Of a DNA stretch of 64,000 nucleotides, positions 8,679 to 17,970 are shown piece after piece (the first letter of the stretch is position 1; each line of letters starts with the position of its first letter). The position numbers were made by a program, and so were the translations under genes. Source of the stretch: Legionella saoudiensis (GTDB taxonomy: Bacteria > Pseudomonadota > Gammaproteobacteria > Legionellales > Legionellaceae); contig NZ_LN901323.1 in NCBI RefSeq assembly GCF_001465875.1, positions 593,501 to 657,500 of the forward strand, given 5' to 3'. The notes beneath the pieces were generated by a model, which saw only the letters and a program-made list of their open reading frames with translations, ran no database searches and had not been told where the DNA came from.

Positions 8679-10610
8679 TTATTGTGATTTACGTACTCGT
8701 AAATACCATTCACAAAGCAGGCGAACCTGTTTGCGTGTATAGCCTTTCTCGATCATACGAGAAATAAACTCCTCATGTTTTTTCTTGTCATCTTCTGATG
8801 CTTTGGCATTGAAGGAGATGACTGGCAGTAAATCCTCTGTGTTGGTGAACATTTTCTTTTCAATGACCGATCTGAGTTTTTCATAACTATTCCACACGGG
8901 ATTTTTACCGCGGTTATTTGCCCGTGCACGTAAAACAAAGTTTACCACTTCATTACGGAAGTCTTTAGGATTAGAAATACCTGCAGGTTTTTCAATTTTT
9001 TCCAATTCTAAATTAAGCAAGCTGCGGTCAAAAATTTCGCCGGTATCCGGATCGCGATAATCTTGGTCCTGTATCCAGAAATCAGCATAAGTAATGTAGC
9101 GGTCGAAAATATTTTGTCCGTATTCAGAATAAGACTCTAAGTAAGCTGTTTGAATTTCCTTACCGATAAACTCAACGTACTTGGCCGCTAAATATTCTTT
9201 AATGAAGCCCAAATAAGTTTCTTGAACTTCTTGCGGGAATTGTTCTTGTTCAATTTGGCGCTCCAATACATACATTAAATGTACGGGGTTAGCCGCAACT
9301 TCGCTATGATCAAAATTGAATACTTTTGATAATATTTTGAAGGCAAAACGAGTCGAAACCCCACTCATTCCTTCATCAACACCGGCAAAATCACGATATT
9401 CTTGATAGGATTTTGCTTTAGGATCAGTATCTTTTAAGCTTTCACCATTATAAACGCGCATTTTTGAATAAATGCTGGAGTTTTGTGGTTCTTTTAAACG
9501 GGTCAATACTGAAAATTGAGCCAGCATATCCAAGGTTCCTGGAGCACAATGAGCCTGAGTTAATGAGCTGTTATCAATAAGTTTTTGATAAATTTTTATT
9601 TCTTCAGAAACACGTAAACAATAAGGAACTTTTACAATATTAATACGGTCAATAAATGCTTCATTATTTTTATTGTTTCTAAATGTTTGCCATTCTGACT
9701 CATTCGAATGCGCTAGAATAATTCCTTCAAAGGGTATGGAAGATAAGCCTTCAGTGGCGTTATAGTTCCCTTCCTGGGTGGCCGTAAGCAAGGGATGCAG
9801 CACTTTAATTGGCGCTTTAAACATTTCCACAAACTCTAATAGGCCGCGGTTAGCTCGGCACAGGCCTCCAGAGAAACTGTATGCATCGGGGTCATCCTGG
9901 GAAAACTCTTCTAATTTACGAATGTCAACTTTCCCTACCAGTGATGAAATATCCTGGTTGTTTTCATCGCCAGGTTCAGTTTTTGCCACCGCAATTTGCT
10001 TCAAACGAGAGGGTTTGACTTTAACCACTCTGAATTTGCTAATATCACCATTGAATTCATGCAAGCGTTTTACGGCCCAAGGGGACATTAGGTAGCGTAA
10101 GTGACGTGCAGGAATACCAAAGCGCTCCTGCAATAATTCGGCATCTTCAACTGGATTAAATAAAGATAAGGGTGACTCAAATACGGGGGAGCCTTTAATT
10201 GCATAAAAAGGAATATTTTCCATTAAATCCTTTAGCTTTTCGGCAATAGAAGATTTACCGCCGCCCACTGGGCCAAGCAGATACAATACTTGTTTTGTTT
10301 CTTCCAAACCTTGGGCTGCATGTTTTAAGAAGCCAACGATTTGTTCAATGGGCTCTTCCATGCCATAAAAATCTTTGAAAACATTATATCGTGGAATTAT
10401 TTTATTGGAAAAAATACGTGATAATACAGGGTCGTGTCGTGTATCCACCATTTCAGGTTCGCCTATGGCCATCAATAAGCGTTCCGCTGGATTAGCATAT
10501 GCTGATGGATCGTTTTTACACAATTCCAGATACTCATCCAAGCCCATCTCTTCTTCTTTGTTATCAACAAAGCGCTTGGTATAGCCGGCTAAAAAATCTT
10601 GAGTGTTCAT
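8679..10610 (-). CDS. yeaG: Serine protein kinase YeaG (PrkA family)
   Basis: The 643-residue protein has a PrkA AAA+ domain with Walker A GPVGGGKSS at 113-121 and the conserved FYGMEEPIEQIVGF stretch near 81-94, followed by the PrkA C-terminal kinase-like region. The length is typical. PrkA/YeaG is a cytosolic Ser/Thr kinase/ATPase involved in stationary-phase and nitrogen-stress adaptation. It heads the yeaG-yeaH-ycgB unit. AGGGGA before the ATG fixes the start. A sigma-S-like -10 sequence is about 97 bases upstream, matching the RpoS dependence of yeaG in E. coli. Confidence 0.95.
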   Translation of the reverse strand: MNTQDFLAGYTKRFVDNKEEEMGLDEYLELCKNDPSAYANPAERLLMAIGEPEMVDTRHDPVLSRIFSNKIIPRYNVFKDFYGMEEPIEQIVGFLKHAAQGLEETKQVLYLLGPVGGGKSSIAEKLKDLMENIPFYAIKGSPVFESPLSLFNPVEDAELLQERFGIPARHLRYLMSPWAVKRLHEFNGDISKFRVVKVKPSRLKQIAVAKTEPGDENNQDISSLVGKVDIRKLEEFSQDDPDAYSFSGGLCRANRGLLEFVEMFKAPIKVLHPLLTATQEGNYNATEGLSSIPFEGIILAHSNESEWQTFRNNKNNEAFIDRINIVKVPYCLRVSEEIKIYQKLIDNSSLTQAHCAPGTLDMLAQFSVLTRLKEPQNSSIYSKMRVYNGESLKDTDPKAKSYQEYRDFAGVDEGMSGVSTRFAFKILSKVFNFDHSEVAANPVHLMYVLERQIEQEQFPQEVQETYLGFIKEYLAAKYVEFIGKEIQTAYLESYSEYGQNIFDRYITYADFWIQDQDYRDPDTGEIFDRSLLNLELEKIEKPAGISNPKDFRNEVVNFVLRARANNRGKNPVWNSYEKLRSVIEKKMFTNTEDLLPVISFNAKASEDDKKKHEEFISRMIEKGYTRKQVRLLCEWYLRVRKSQ

Positions 10611-10932
10611 GAGCCATCCCCTTAACTTATCCCTCGGCAGGATATAACGTGATTTCCGGTATCTCTGCTTCTTTTTATTTGCATTGCAAAGAAACTTCTT
10701 ACATCAAGTATAGGCATTAATTTAAGTAGTTTTCCAGATAACTCAATAAACTTAAATGTTTTTTTATGAGCGGAATGCTAACTACATTAATACAGCAATC
10801 GATTTTTGCATTCTCTGACCTATAATTGACAAATATTTCTATTATTGCTCAATGCTTTTTTACGATGCACTCATTGATTTATAGACGACTTTAGGTGATT
10901 CTTATCCACAATTCGCGTTATAAGGGAAAATG
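10611..10932. other. Divergent promoter region between yeaG and pepN
   Basis: This 322-base gap has no credible gene. It contains the sigma-S-like -10 for yeaG (10706-10713, minus) and a perfect TTGACA at 10826-10831 on the plus strand toward pepN, although no good -10 follows at the right distance. Confidence 0.6.
10706..10713 (-). promoter_or_regulatory. Sigma-S-type extended -10 element of the yeaG operon
   Basis: On the minus strand the context is CCTATACTTGA, close to the RpoS -10 consensus KCTAYRCTTAA with the core CTATACTT intact. No good -35 exists at 17 bases (GGAAAA), as is common for RpoS promoters. It would give a leader of about 90 bases. Confidence 0.5.
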
Positions 10933-13527
10933 ATGACCACATCAGACAACACTATTTATTTAAAAAATTATCAGCAACCTCGGTTTGTCGTTAATACGGT
11001 AAATTTAAATTTCGATTTATATGATGATCATGCTTTAGTGAGCAGCGAACTTAAATTAACGCGCCAGCATGCAGGCGCTTTGCATTTACAAGGTGAAGAG
11101 CTGGAATTAGTGAGCTTCCATCTGAATGGCCAGCAATTGGAGCCATCAGCCTATCAGCTCTCTGATGATGGGCTAATCATCGAGCACTGCCCTGATGAGC
11201 TGACTTTAAAAATCGTTACCCGTATTTACCCCCAAAATAATACGCAATTATCTGGGCTCTATCGTTCTAACCATCTATTTTGTACTCAGTGTGAGGCGGA
11301 AGGTTTTCGTCGTATTACCTATTTTCCTGATCGCCCCGATGTGTTGGCAACATATACCACACGTATTTCTGCAGATAAAAAGCAATATCCCATTTTATTA
11401 TCTAATGGAAATTTAATTGATTCCGGGAATGAGGATAATGGACGCCACTGGGTTGTATGGCAGGATCCCTTTAAGAAGCCTTCTTATCTTTTTGCACTAG
11501 TTGCTGGTAATTTGGCTCATATTCATGATCAATTTGTCACGTGTTCTGGAAGAACCATTGATTTATACATCTATGTTGAGCCAGGCAATGAGGATAAATG
11601 CGGCCATGCAATGGAGTCGTTAAAAAATTCCATGCGTTGGGATGAAGAGGTTTATGGTCGCGAGTACGATTTGGATATTTTCATGATCGTGGCAGTAAGC
11701 GATTTCAATATGGGGGCGATGGAAAATAAGGGATTAAACATATTTAATTCTAAATACATCTTAGCTCGTCCTGATACGGCAACAGATCAAGATTTTGCTG
11801 ATGTGGAAGGTGTTGTCGCGCATGAGTATTTCCATAACTGGACCGGAAATCGTGTTACCTGCCGTGACTGGTTTCAATTAAGTTTGAAAGAAGGATTAAC
11901 GGTTTTTCGCGATCAAGAGTTTTCTCGCGATATGAATTCACGTGATGTGAACCGAATTACCGATGTAAAGGTTCTGCGTAGCAGTCAATTTCCAGAGGAT
12001 GCCAGCTCTATGGCACATCCTGTAAGACCCGAGTCATATCAAGAGATTAATAATTTTTATACGGCCACAGTTTATAATAAAGGGGCGGAAGTTATTCGCA
12101 TGCAACATACCTTATTAGGTAAAGAGCGTTATCGCAAAGGGATGGATTTATATTTTGAGCGTCATGATGGCCAGGCGGTGACGATTGATGATTTTGTTGC
12201 AGCAATGGAAGATGCCAATGGTGTTGATTTAACGCAATTCAAACGCTGGTATAGCCAAGCAGGAACTCCAGAAGTTAAGGTAAGTAGTCATTTTGAGCAA
12301 GGGCAGTTAACCCTGAAGATGATGCAAACTTGTCCAGCAACACCGGAATGTAAAGAGAAAAAGCCATTTCATATCCCTATTCGCATGGCATTATTTGATG
12401 CCACTGGGCAATTAATGCCAACTGAGCAAGAAATTCTAGAGTTAAAAGAAACCGAACAAAGCTTCACTTTTACTGGTTTACGTGAAAAGCCCGTAATTTC
12501 TTTATTACGGGAGTTTTCAGCGCCAATTAAGTTAAAACATGAGCTCAGTTGCGATGAATTAATTTTCTTAGTGCGCTATGAAACAGATGGCTATGCAAAA
12601 TGGGATGCGGCTCAACGCTTGGTATTAAATTGTCTGAGCGAGTGCTTAAATTCATCCGCAGATAAATGGCAAATATCAGAGCCGTTAATTGGCGCATTGC
12701 GACATGTGCTATTAGATGCCTCTTTAGATGCTGATTTACGAGCAGAATTACTCACGCCTCCAGGCTTTGAAGAGGCCGTCTTATTATTAGACGCTGTGGA
12801 CGTGAGTAAGGTCGAAGCCGTGCGTGATTATTTTAGAGCCCAATTGGGGACAAAGTTATATGCTGAAATCCAATCGCTTTATCAACAGTTGTGGCAAGTA
12901 GAAGACCATAGTATGAATGGCCTAGCTTATGGCCGTAGAAAGTTACGCAATGTGTGCTTGTGGCTCATGATGAAGGCGAACGAGGCGGCGGCGATTGATG
13001 CCTGCCAACAACAATTTATACATGCCAAAACCATGACGGATCAAATTGCAAGTTTTGCATTATTAGTTAATTGTTCGAACCAAAAAATGCGTGAGCAGGC
13101 CATTAATGATTTTTATAAGCAATGGTCTAAAGATGAGCTGGTTTTGGATAAATGGTTTGCCATTCAAGCTACCAGCGAGCTTCCGGATGCTTTAGAACGG
13201 GTGCGAAAATTATTACAGCATCCTGATTTTAGTATTAAAAACCCCAATAAGGTGCGTTCGGTAATTGGTGCATTTTGTATGGCTAATCCACGTAATTTCC
13301 ATGCTCCCGATGGCAGTGGCTATCAATTTTTAGCGGAGATGTTGGTGACTTTGGATAAGCTTAACCCGCAGGTTGCCGCTCGAATGGCTAGCCCATTCAC
13401 CCGCTGGCAGCGGTATGACAAACCACGCCAGCTACTAATGCATCAACAACTAGAGCAATTAGCCAAGCAGTCTTTATCACGTGATCTTGCTGAGGTCGTC
13501 TCTAAAAGCTTAGTAACAGAAATATAA
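10933..13527 (+). CDS. pepN: Aminopeptidase N (M1 family)
   Basis: The 864-residue cytosolic zinc aminopeptidase shows GAMEN at 261-265, HEYFH at 297-301 (zinc His297 and His301, base Glu298) and the third zinc ligand Glu320 in LKEGLTVF. It trims N-terminal residues from peptides released by ATP-dependent proteases. Length and the C-terminal helical domain fit gammaproteobacterial PepN. Two ATGs overlap at 10930 and 10933; the second is chosen because AAGGGA is then at a better distance. A terminator hairpin and a palindromic repeat follow the stop. Confidence 0.97.
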   Translation: MTTSDNTIYLKNYQQPRFVVNTVNLNFDLYDDHALVSSELKLTRQHAGALHLQGEELELVSFHLNGQQLEPSAYQLSDDGLIIEHCPDELTLKIVTRIYPQNNTQLSGLYRSNHLFCTQCEAEGFRRITYFPDRPDVLATYTTRISADKKQYPILLSNGNLIDSGNEDNGRHWVVWQDPFKKPSYLFALVAGNLAHIHDQFVTCSGRTIDLYIYVEPGNEDKCGHAMESLKNSMRWDEEVYGREYDLDIFMIVAVSDFNMGAMENKGLNIFNSKYILARPDTATDQDFADVEGVVAHEYFHNWTGNRVTCRDWFQLSLKEGLTVFRDQEFSRDMNSRDVNRITDVKVLRSSQFPEDASSMAHPVRPESYQEINNFYTATVYNKGAEVIRMQHTLLGKERYRKGMDLYFERHDGQAVTIDDFVAAMEDANGVDLTQFKRWYSQAGTPEVKVSSHFEQGQLTLKMMQTCPATPECKEKKPFHIPIRMALFDATGQLMPTEQEILELKETEQSFTFTGLREKPVISLLREFSAPIKLKHELSCDELIFLVRYETDGYAKWDAAQRLVLNCLSECLNSSADKWQISEPLIGALRHVLLDASLDADLRAELLTPPGFEEAVLLLDAVDVSKVEAVRDYFRAQLGTKLYAEIQSLYQQLWQVEDHSMNGLAYGRRKLRNVCLWLMMKANEAAAIDACQQQFIHAKTMTDQIASFALLVNCSNQKMREQAINDFYKQWSKDELVLDKWFAIQATSELPDALERVRKLLQHPDFSIKNPNKVRSVIGAFCMANPRNFHAPDGSGYQFLAEMLVTLDKLNPQVAARMASPFTRWQRYDKPRQLLMHQQLEQLAKQSLSRDLAEVVSKSLVTEI

Positions 13528-13533
13528 TAATCT

Positions 13534-13560
13534 AACCTGGTTGCGTGCACCCAGGTTTTC
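13534..13560 (+). terminator. Terminator after pepN
   Basis: AACCTGG (13534-13540) and CCAGGTT (13551-13557) make perfect 7-base arms, followed by a short TT. A near-identical hairpin ends the gene at 59850-59869. Confidence 0.6.
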
Positions 13561-13583
13561 CTTAAACAGTAACCAGATTGCGA

Positions 13584-13608
13584 CCCGTATTAGACCGCGT
13601 AATACGGG
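13584..13608. repeat. Intergenic palindrome, CCCGTATTA/TAATACGGG family (copy 1)
   Basis: Perfect 9-base arms CCCGTATTA and TAATACGGG enclose seven bases. It sits between the convergent genes pepN and the 2H phosphoesterase-like gene, with no T tract on either side. Related copies are at 15121, 19920 and 56174. Confidence 0.65.
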
Positions 13609-13616
13609 AGCAGCGT

Positions 13617-14363
13617 CTACTCCAATGTAAATGATTTCAACTCTTTTACAATTTGTCCTTGCGAATCCGCAATTCCCACTCCAATAGCAAATGCGGTAGC
13701 GCGCACCTGAATTTGATGATTTTTAGCAAATTGAGAAATTAATTTTTGCAATTGATTATACAATTGCCCGCTTTCAAACTTATTCAAATGATCCGCCGTA
13801 AGCACGGAAAAATGTGGATTATAATAATTTAAAACAGCGGGGCTGCCATATTGATTAAAGAGAATTTGCCGCTCAACATTTCGAGCTGCCCAAGCAGGAA
13901 TATGGGCTTGTTTATCCCGTAAATGTGATAATGCCTCTAAAGCTTTGTTACTTAAGCCTTGTATTTGTGGATCATTGGTTACGGAAAGCATAACATAACC
14001 ATTAGTTGAAGGTACCAGGCGTGAAGTTAGGAGAGGAACTTGCTTTTCTTGTTTCGCTAAATTTTCCGCACGTTTAATAATATTAGGAATTTGCTCATCG
14101 TTATAATTGGCCATGTATAAGGTAATATGCAAAGGGCTTTTGTCAATGTGGGGCGTGATTTGATAGGTATCAAAGATCTGTTCCTGGGCTAAAAATTGAT
14201 TAAAATCTTTTATTAAGGCGACTACATCGTTATCCGGTTTCAATTTAAGATAGACATTAATTGATTGACTGCCGGCAAAAGATGTGCTGGCTAAGAAAGA
14301 GCAGATTAAGAGGAGGGCGTAGTGTTTCAGCATTTTGCAGTGATGGGTAATCCTATAGACCAT
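13617..14363 (-). CDS. Exported 2H phosphoesterase-like protein
   Basis: The 248-residue protein has an N-terminal signal peptide (hydrophobic core 14-29, cleavage near SFA-GS) and the two H-x-T/S motifs of the 2H phosphoesterase fold: His79-Ile-Thr81 in PLHITLYMA and His184-Phe-Ser186 in NPHFSVLTA. 2H enzymes act on cyclic phosphodiesters of RNA or nucleotides; a periplasmic substrate is not known here. The start at 14363 has GGAG seven bases upstream; the later ATG at 14333 has none. With this start the first 42 bases lie opposite the aroE 5' end. A palindromic repeat lies 9 bases past its stop. Confidence 0.72.
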   Translation of the reverse strand: MVYRITHHCKMLKHYALLLICSFLASTSFAGSQSINVYLKLKPDNDVVALIKDFNQFLAQEQIFDTYQITPHIDKSPLHITLYMANYNDEQIPNIIKRAENLAKQEKQVPLLTSRLVPSTNGYVMLSVTNDPQIQGLSNKALEALSHLRDKQAHIPAWAARNVERQILFNQYGSPAVLNYYNPHFSVLTADHLNKFESGQLYNQLQKLISQFAKNHQIQVRATAFAIGVGIADSQGQIVKELKSFTLE

Positions 14364-15116
14364 AGCTTATCTCCAATAATTCATCAGTATTTCGCAAAGC
14401 AAGCGGGTATTCAACTTACTTATGCAAAAATTAAAGCAGAGGAACAGTCCTTTGAACAGCAGCTAACAGATTTTTTTCACCAGCAAGGCGTAGGTGTTAA
14501 CGTTACTTTACCTTTTAAACAGCGTGCTTTTGCCATGGCCCAGCAGACTACAGAGCGCTGTAAACAAGCAGGGGCGGCCAATACTCTCTGGATGGATGCC
14601 AATCAATTGTGTGCGGATAATACTGATGGAGTTGGCTTAATTCGTGATTTACATCACCATATTGATTTGCCTGGCAAGCGGGTAGCCATCCTAGGGGCTG
14701 GGGGGGCGGTTCGCGGTATCATTCATCCCTTATTACAAAATAAACTGGCTGAATTAGTTATTGTCAATCGCACTTTAGCTAAAGGTATGGAGCTGCAACA
14801 GCTATTCCCAGAAATTCAAGTATTGAGCATCAATGAGCTAGCCGGAGCCTTTGATCTAATCATCAATGCAACTTCCGCAAGTCTCGCAGGGGAGTTACCG
14901 TCTTTGCCTCACGAATGTTTCGCCAACAAACCTTTTTTCTATGATTTATCTTATAAAAAACAAGAAGATACGGTATTCGTACATTATGCAAAAGAAATGG
15001 GATGCAGGGCTGTCGATGGCCTGGGAATGCTCGTCGAACAAGCAGCAGAAGCATTTTTTATTTGGCATGGCTTTAAACCAGAAACCAAAACTGTTTTAGA
15101 ATTATTAAGAATCTAG
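14322..15116 (+). CDS. aroE: Shikimate dehydrogenase (NADP+)
   Basis: The 264-residue enzyme reduces 3-dehydroshikimate to shikimate in the aromatic amino-acid pathway. Visible features are the substrate-binding N-terminus (GNPIDHSLSP, 9-18), catalytic Lys66 in NVTLPFKQ, Asp102 in DNTDG, and the nucleotide-binding GAGGAV at 125-130. It starts at a GTG (14322) with a strong AGGAGGG five bases before it. The start region overlaps the divergent 2H phosphoesterase-like gene, so each promoter must lie in or beyond the other's coding region. Confidence 0.95.
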   Translation: MFQHFAVMGNPIDHSLSPIIHQYFAKQAGIQLTYAKIKAEEQSFEQQLTDFFHQQGVGVNVTLPFKQRAFAMAQQTTERCKQAGAANTLWMDANQLCADNTDGVGLIRDLHHHIDLPGKRVAILGAGGAVRGIIHPLLQNKLAELVIVNRTLAKGMELQQLFPEIQVLSINELAGAFDLIINATSASLAGELPSLPHECFANKPFFYDLSYKKQEDTVFVHYAKEMGCRAVDGLGMLVEQAAEAFFIWHGFKPETKTVLELLRI

Positions 15117-15120
15117 AGCA

Positions 15121-15152
15121 TAGCCCGTATTAGCGCAGCGTCATACCGGCTA
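15121..15152. repeat. Intergenic palindrome, CCCGTATTA family (copy 2, imperfect)
   Basis: TAGCCCGTATTA at the left pairs imperfectly with TCATACCGGCTA at the right. It starts five bases after the aroE stop and 22 bases before the stop of the convergent patatin gene. Confidence 0.55.
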
Positions 15153-15173
15153 CAATCAAAATGTAATTGTCTA

Positions 15174-16289
15174 TTACTCAAAAAAATTCTCAACCGTCTT
15201 GGCATTGTTAATTGTATCTTGAAAACCCAACTCCAGCAGTTCCCGCGTAAATTCTCGCTCAAACAATAAGAAGCTTAAGAGATCCCCCGAATGATTTTTA
15301 GCGCCTAAAATATTAAGCAAATAACGCAGTAGTACCGGTAATGAAGTAAAATGGGCTTGCGCAATAGAGGCAACATCAGTACTCGGACGTAAATGTACCG
15401 TATTGATTGGTCTCCAGGGAGAATAACGTTTTCGCCACATGGATAAGAGCATGGAGATCTCGTTCATGCGATTAACCATTTCAATATCGCGGTCCAGGTT
15501 GTCCAGGAATAGGCCATTTAACATGCTGCCAAGGATATGCGCAAAAGGAATGTCGCTGTGATTAGGCATCTCATTGGTATCAGCAAATGTTGGTAAGGCA
15601 CGAGTGCCTAAAATCATAATTTTGTCTACTTCAAAGCGAATCGCTCCACGTAAGGGAGATACCAAGCCAATACTGCCATCACCATAATGAAAACCATCCA
15701 GGGAAACAGTTGGAAAGAATAAAGGTAAGGCGCTGGAGGCTAAAATATGCTCAGCTTTAATTTCTGTCCGTTGACTGCTGTGTCGGGGATAATGCCAATC
15801 GGTAAAGTCGGGGCTATTATGCGCATAAAAAGAAATGGTTTGGTTGGTTTGGTAACAATTACTAATGATTTCCAAGGTATTAAGATGCCCCTCGCTAATG
15901 TTTTTAGCAATGCGAGAAAAATCCAAAGTTTCTTCAATAAGCTCCTTTAAGGGGGTGGTATCCAGTAAATGTCCCGTTTCACGCTGCTTTATAATTAAAG
16001 TGCTCACATTGCGCATTACGGATTTACTCAACTCATAATTGCTGGCTTTATAGATTTGTTGGCAATGAATTTCACTCCAAATCATTTCTAGTTTATCCAG
16101 GGCTCTAGGAAAGTCATCAGCATTTTCTGCAAGAATAACCGCATTAATGCTGCCCACGCTAACACCACTGACTAGGCTAAATGGCAAATTTTTAACTTGT
16201 AAAATATGGCCTATAGCTTTAAGAACACCTGCCTGATATGCTCCGCGAGCACCACCACCTGCTAGATAAAGGGCTTTTTTAGCCGTCAT
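15174..16289 (-). CDS. Patatin-like phospholipase
   Basis: The 371-residue protein has a patatin domain over about residues 6-215: oxyanion loop GGGARGAYQ (11-19), nucleophile Ser44 in GVSVG, and catalytic Asp204 in GDGSIG. These form a Ser-Asp dyad that hydrolyses lipid acyl esters. No signal peptide is visible. Legionella genomes carry many patatin-like proteins, some of them Dot/Icm effectors (VipD, VpdA); whether this one is secreted cannot be told. The start has little Shine-Dalgarno support. It is divergent from the membrane protein at 16422. Confidence 0.88.
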   Translation of the reverse strand: MTAKKALYLAGGGARGAYQAGVLKAIGHILQVKNLPFSLVSGVSVGSINAVILAENADDFPRALDKLEMIWSEIHCQQIYKASNYELSKSVMRNVSTLIIKQRETGHLLDTTPLKELIEETLDFSRIAKNISEGHLNTLEIISNCYQTNQTISFYAHNSPDFTDWHYPRHSSQRTEIKAEHILASSALPLFFPTVSLDGFHYGDGSIGLVSPLRGAIRFEVDKIMILGTRALPTFADTNEMPNHSDIPFAHILGSMLNGLFLDNLDRDIEMVNRMNEISMLLSMWRKRYSPWRPINTVHLRPSTDVASIAQAHFTSLPVLLRYLLNILGAKNHSGDLLSFLLFEREFTRELLELGFQDTINNAKTVENFFE

Positions 16290-16421
16290 ATTATTTTTAC
16301 TACTGTTAATGATTTCTAAGAGAAATATAGTTGAGATTGCAGCGGATTAGCAAGCATCATCAGATTTTCTTAAGTTTTTATTGCTATATTAGAAATGAAG
16401 ATAGCTATTTTTAGGTGAACC

Positions 16422-17813
16422 ATGGAACCTGAGAAGGTGAGTGATGCTGTTAGTTCAGCAGAACAGGCAAACGACTTGTTAATACAAATGCAAGCACCTG
16501 TACTTTATGATATAAAAAAACCAACAGTATTTGTGCCTCTTTTGAAAAGAATACCTTTTCTCTCGCAATTTGTTAAAAATGCCAGTGAAATAGGCGAGCA
16601 GGCAATGCATGTAGGACGTTCGTTCACCGAAATACCTAGTATAAAAGCTCCTAGTGAGTTGGGGCATGGATTTCACTGGGGGGCGGCGGGATTAGCTGCG
16701 CTGGATTTTCTTCTGATCCCCATGATTTATTTATCCTCCTATATTTATGGTGAGAAAGTTCCCTTTACCTTAAATAATAATGCGCGTTGGATGTATTCAG
16801 GCGTATTACTCGGCCTTACCCTTACCGCCCTTTTGGTGCCCGCAGCCGCATCCCCAATAGGCCTTATCCTTGGGGGGGCAAGCTTAGGCTTAAGTACTTT
16901 TTTATTGGGAAAAGCCATTTACGAACGATATCACTTAGGGAAAGAAAGAAAAGCGTTGGTTCACGAAATCGCTCATGCCGAAGAGGAAATGTCTCAGTTG
17001 CAAGAACAGGCGAAAATACTGCAGGAATCTCTAGCTCGGGCAACAACTCCAGCACAACAGCAGGCGATTTGTGCACAGGTTGATTTATTGAAAAAGCAAT
17101 ACGATGAGCAGAAAGATAAAATCATTGCATTAAAAGAGCGAGAAGCAGTAGTTAATGAAAAAGTTAAAAAATTAGGATTCATCCATATTTTAGATAAAGG
17201 ACTGGGAGTTGGTTTTGCATCCATTGCGATGGTGGGTTTGGTGGTGTCTTTATTTTTCCCAGCAGTTGGCTTCCCCATATTAGCCGGAGTCGGAATTGCG
17301 AGTACTGCTTATCTTGCCGCACGCATTTTTGGTCCTCTGCTTCGTGATGCGGGGGGATGGATAATGGATAAAATACGCAACGTCTTTGGCCAGAGTGAAG
17401 TGGAAAAAACAGAAACGAATAGTTTAGAAAATACTCTTACGCATACGGATGCTGATAGAAAGCAGGTCACAAATGAAGCACAAGAGCACGAAAGTTTAGA
17501 GCATACAGAAACGCATCATGCTGAATTAAATTCAACTGGTGCGATGTTGGAGCATTTTTTAGGGACCAAAGAAGCAGTTATTGCTAGCCTGAGCCATGAG
17601 CAGACAACATCGTTGACGAATGATTTACTTGATGCTGATGAGGATTTACAGATCGATCGTGACTCCCACGTTAAGGAGCTTGCAAATGAGGCAGAGGATA
17701 CCGAACGCGAAGGAGAATCTAAGCGCGAAGAGGGCTCTAATCATGAGGACGATTCGGAATCAGAGAGTGAATCCAATAGTGAAGAGGAAGAAAACCGCCT
17801 TACCTCTTTTTAG
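16422..17813 (+). CDS. Unknown membrane/coiled-coil protein with very acidic tail
   Basis: The 463-residue protein has hydrophobic segments at about 86-108 and 124-163, a charged coiled coil at 175-250, then another hydrophobic pair at 259-301. The tail (about 325-463) is hydrophilic, ending in a Glu/Ser-rich run (SESESNSEEEEN). I recognise no family. The layout of membrane hairpins around a coiled coil plus an acidic C-terminal tail is common among Legionella type IV effector candidates, but I see no clear PmrA or CpxR box. AGGTGA before the ATG supports the start. Confidence 0.6.
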   Translation: MEPEKVSDAVSSAEQANDLLIQMQAPVLYDIKKPTVFVPLLKRIPFLSQFVKNASEIGEQAMHVGRSFTEIPSIKAPSELGHGFHWGAAGLAALDFLLIPMIYLSSYIYGEKVPFTLNNNARWMYSGVLLGLTLTALLVPAAASPIGLILGGASLGLSTFLLGKAIYERYHLGKERKALVHEIAHAEEEMSQLQEQAKILQESLARATTPAQQQAICAQVDLLKKQYDEQKDKIIALKEREAVVNEKVKKLGFIHILDKGLGVGFASIAMVGLVVSLFFPAVGFPILAGVGIASTAYLAARIFGPLLRDAGGWIMDKIRNVFGQSEVEKTETNSLENTLTHTDADRKQVTNEAQEHESLEHTETHHAELNSTGAMLEHFLGTKEAVIASLSHEQTTSLTNDLLDADEDLQIDRDSHVKELANEAEDTEREGESKREEGSNHEDDSESESESNSEEEENRLTSF

Positions 17814-17970
17814 ATGTGATTTGTTAGCTATTTTCCCTCTAGGCGGATAGGAATGCAGCCGATTTATTAGCGTTAGTGGTTTACTCCCCCAGTGTTCTTG
17901 CCAAGGCTATATTGCAAAAAGCAAAAAATTATTTTAAGTTAAAATATTATCTTCTAGGGAAGGAAGACTC

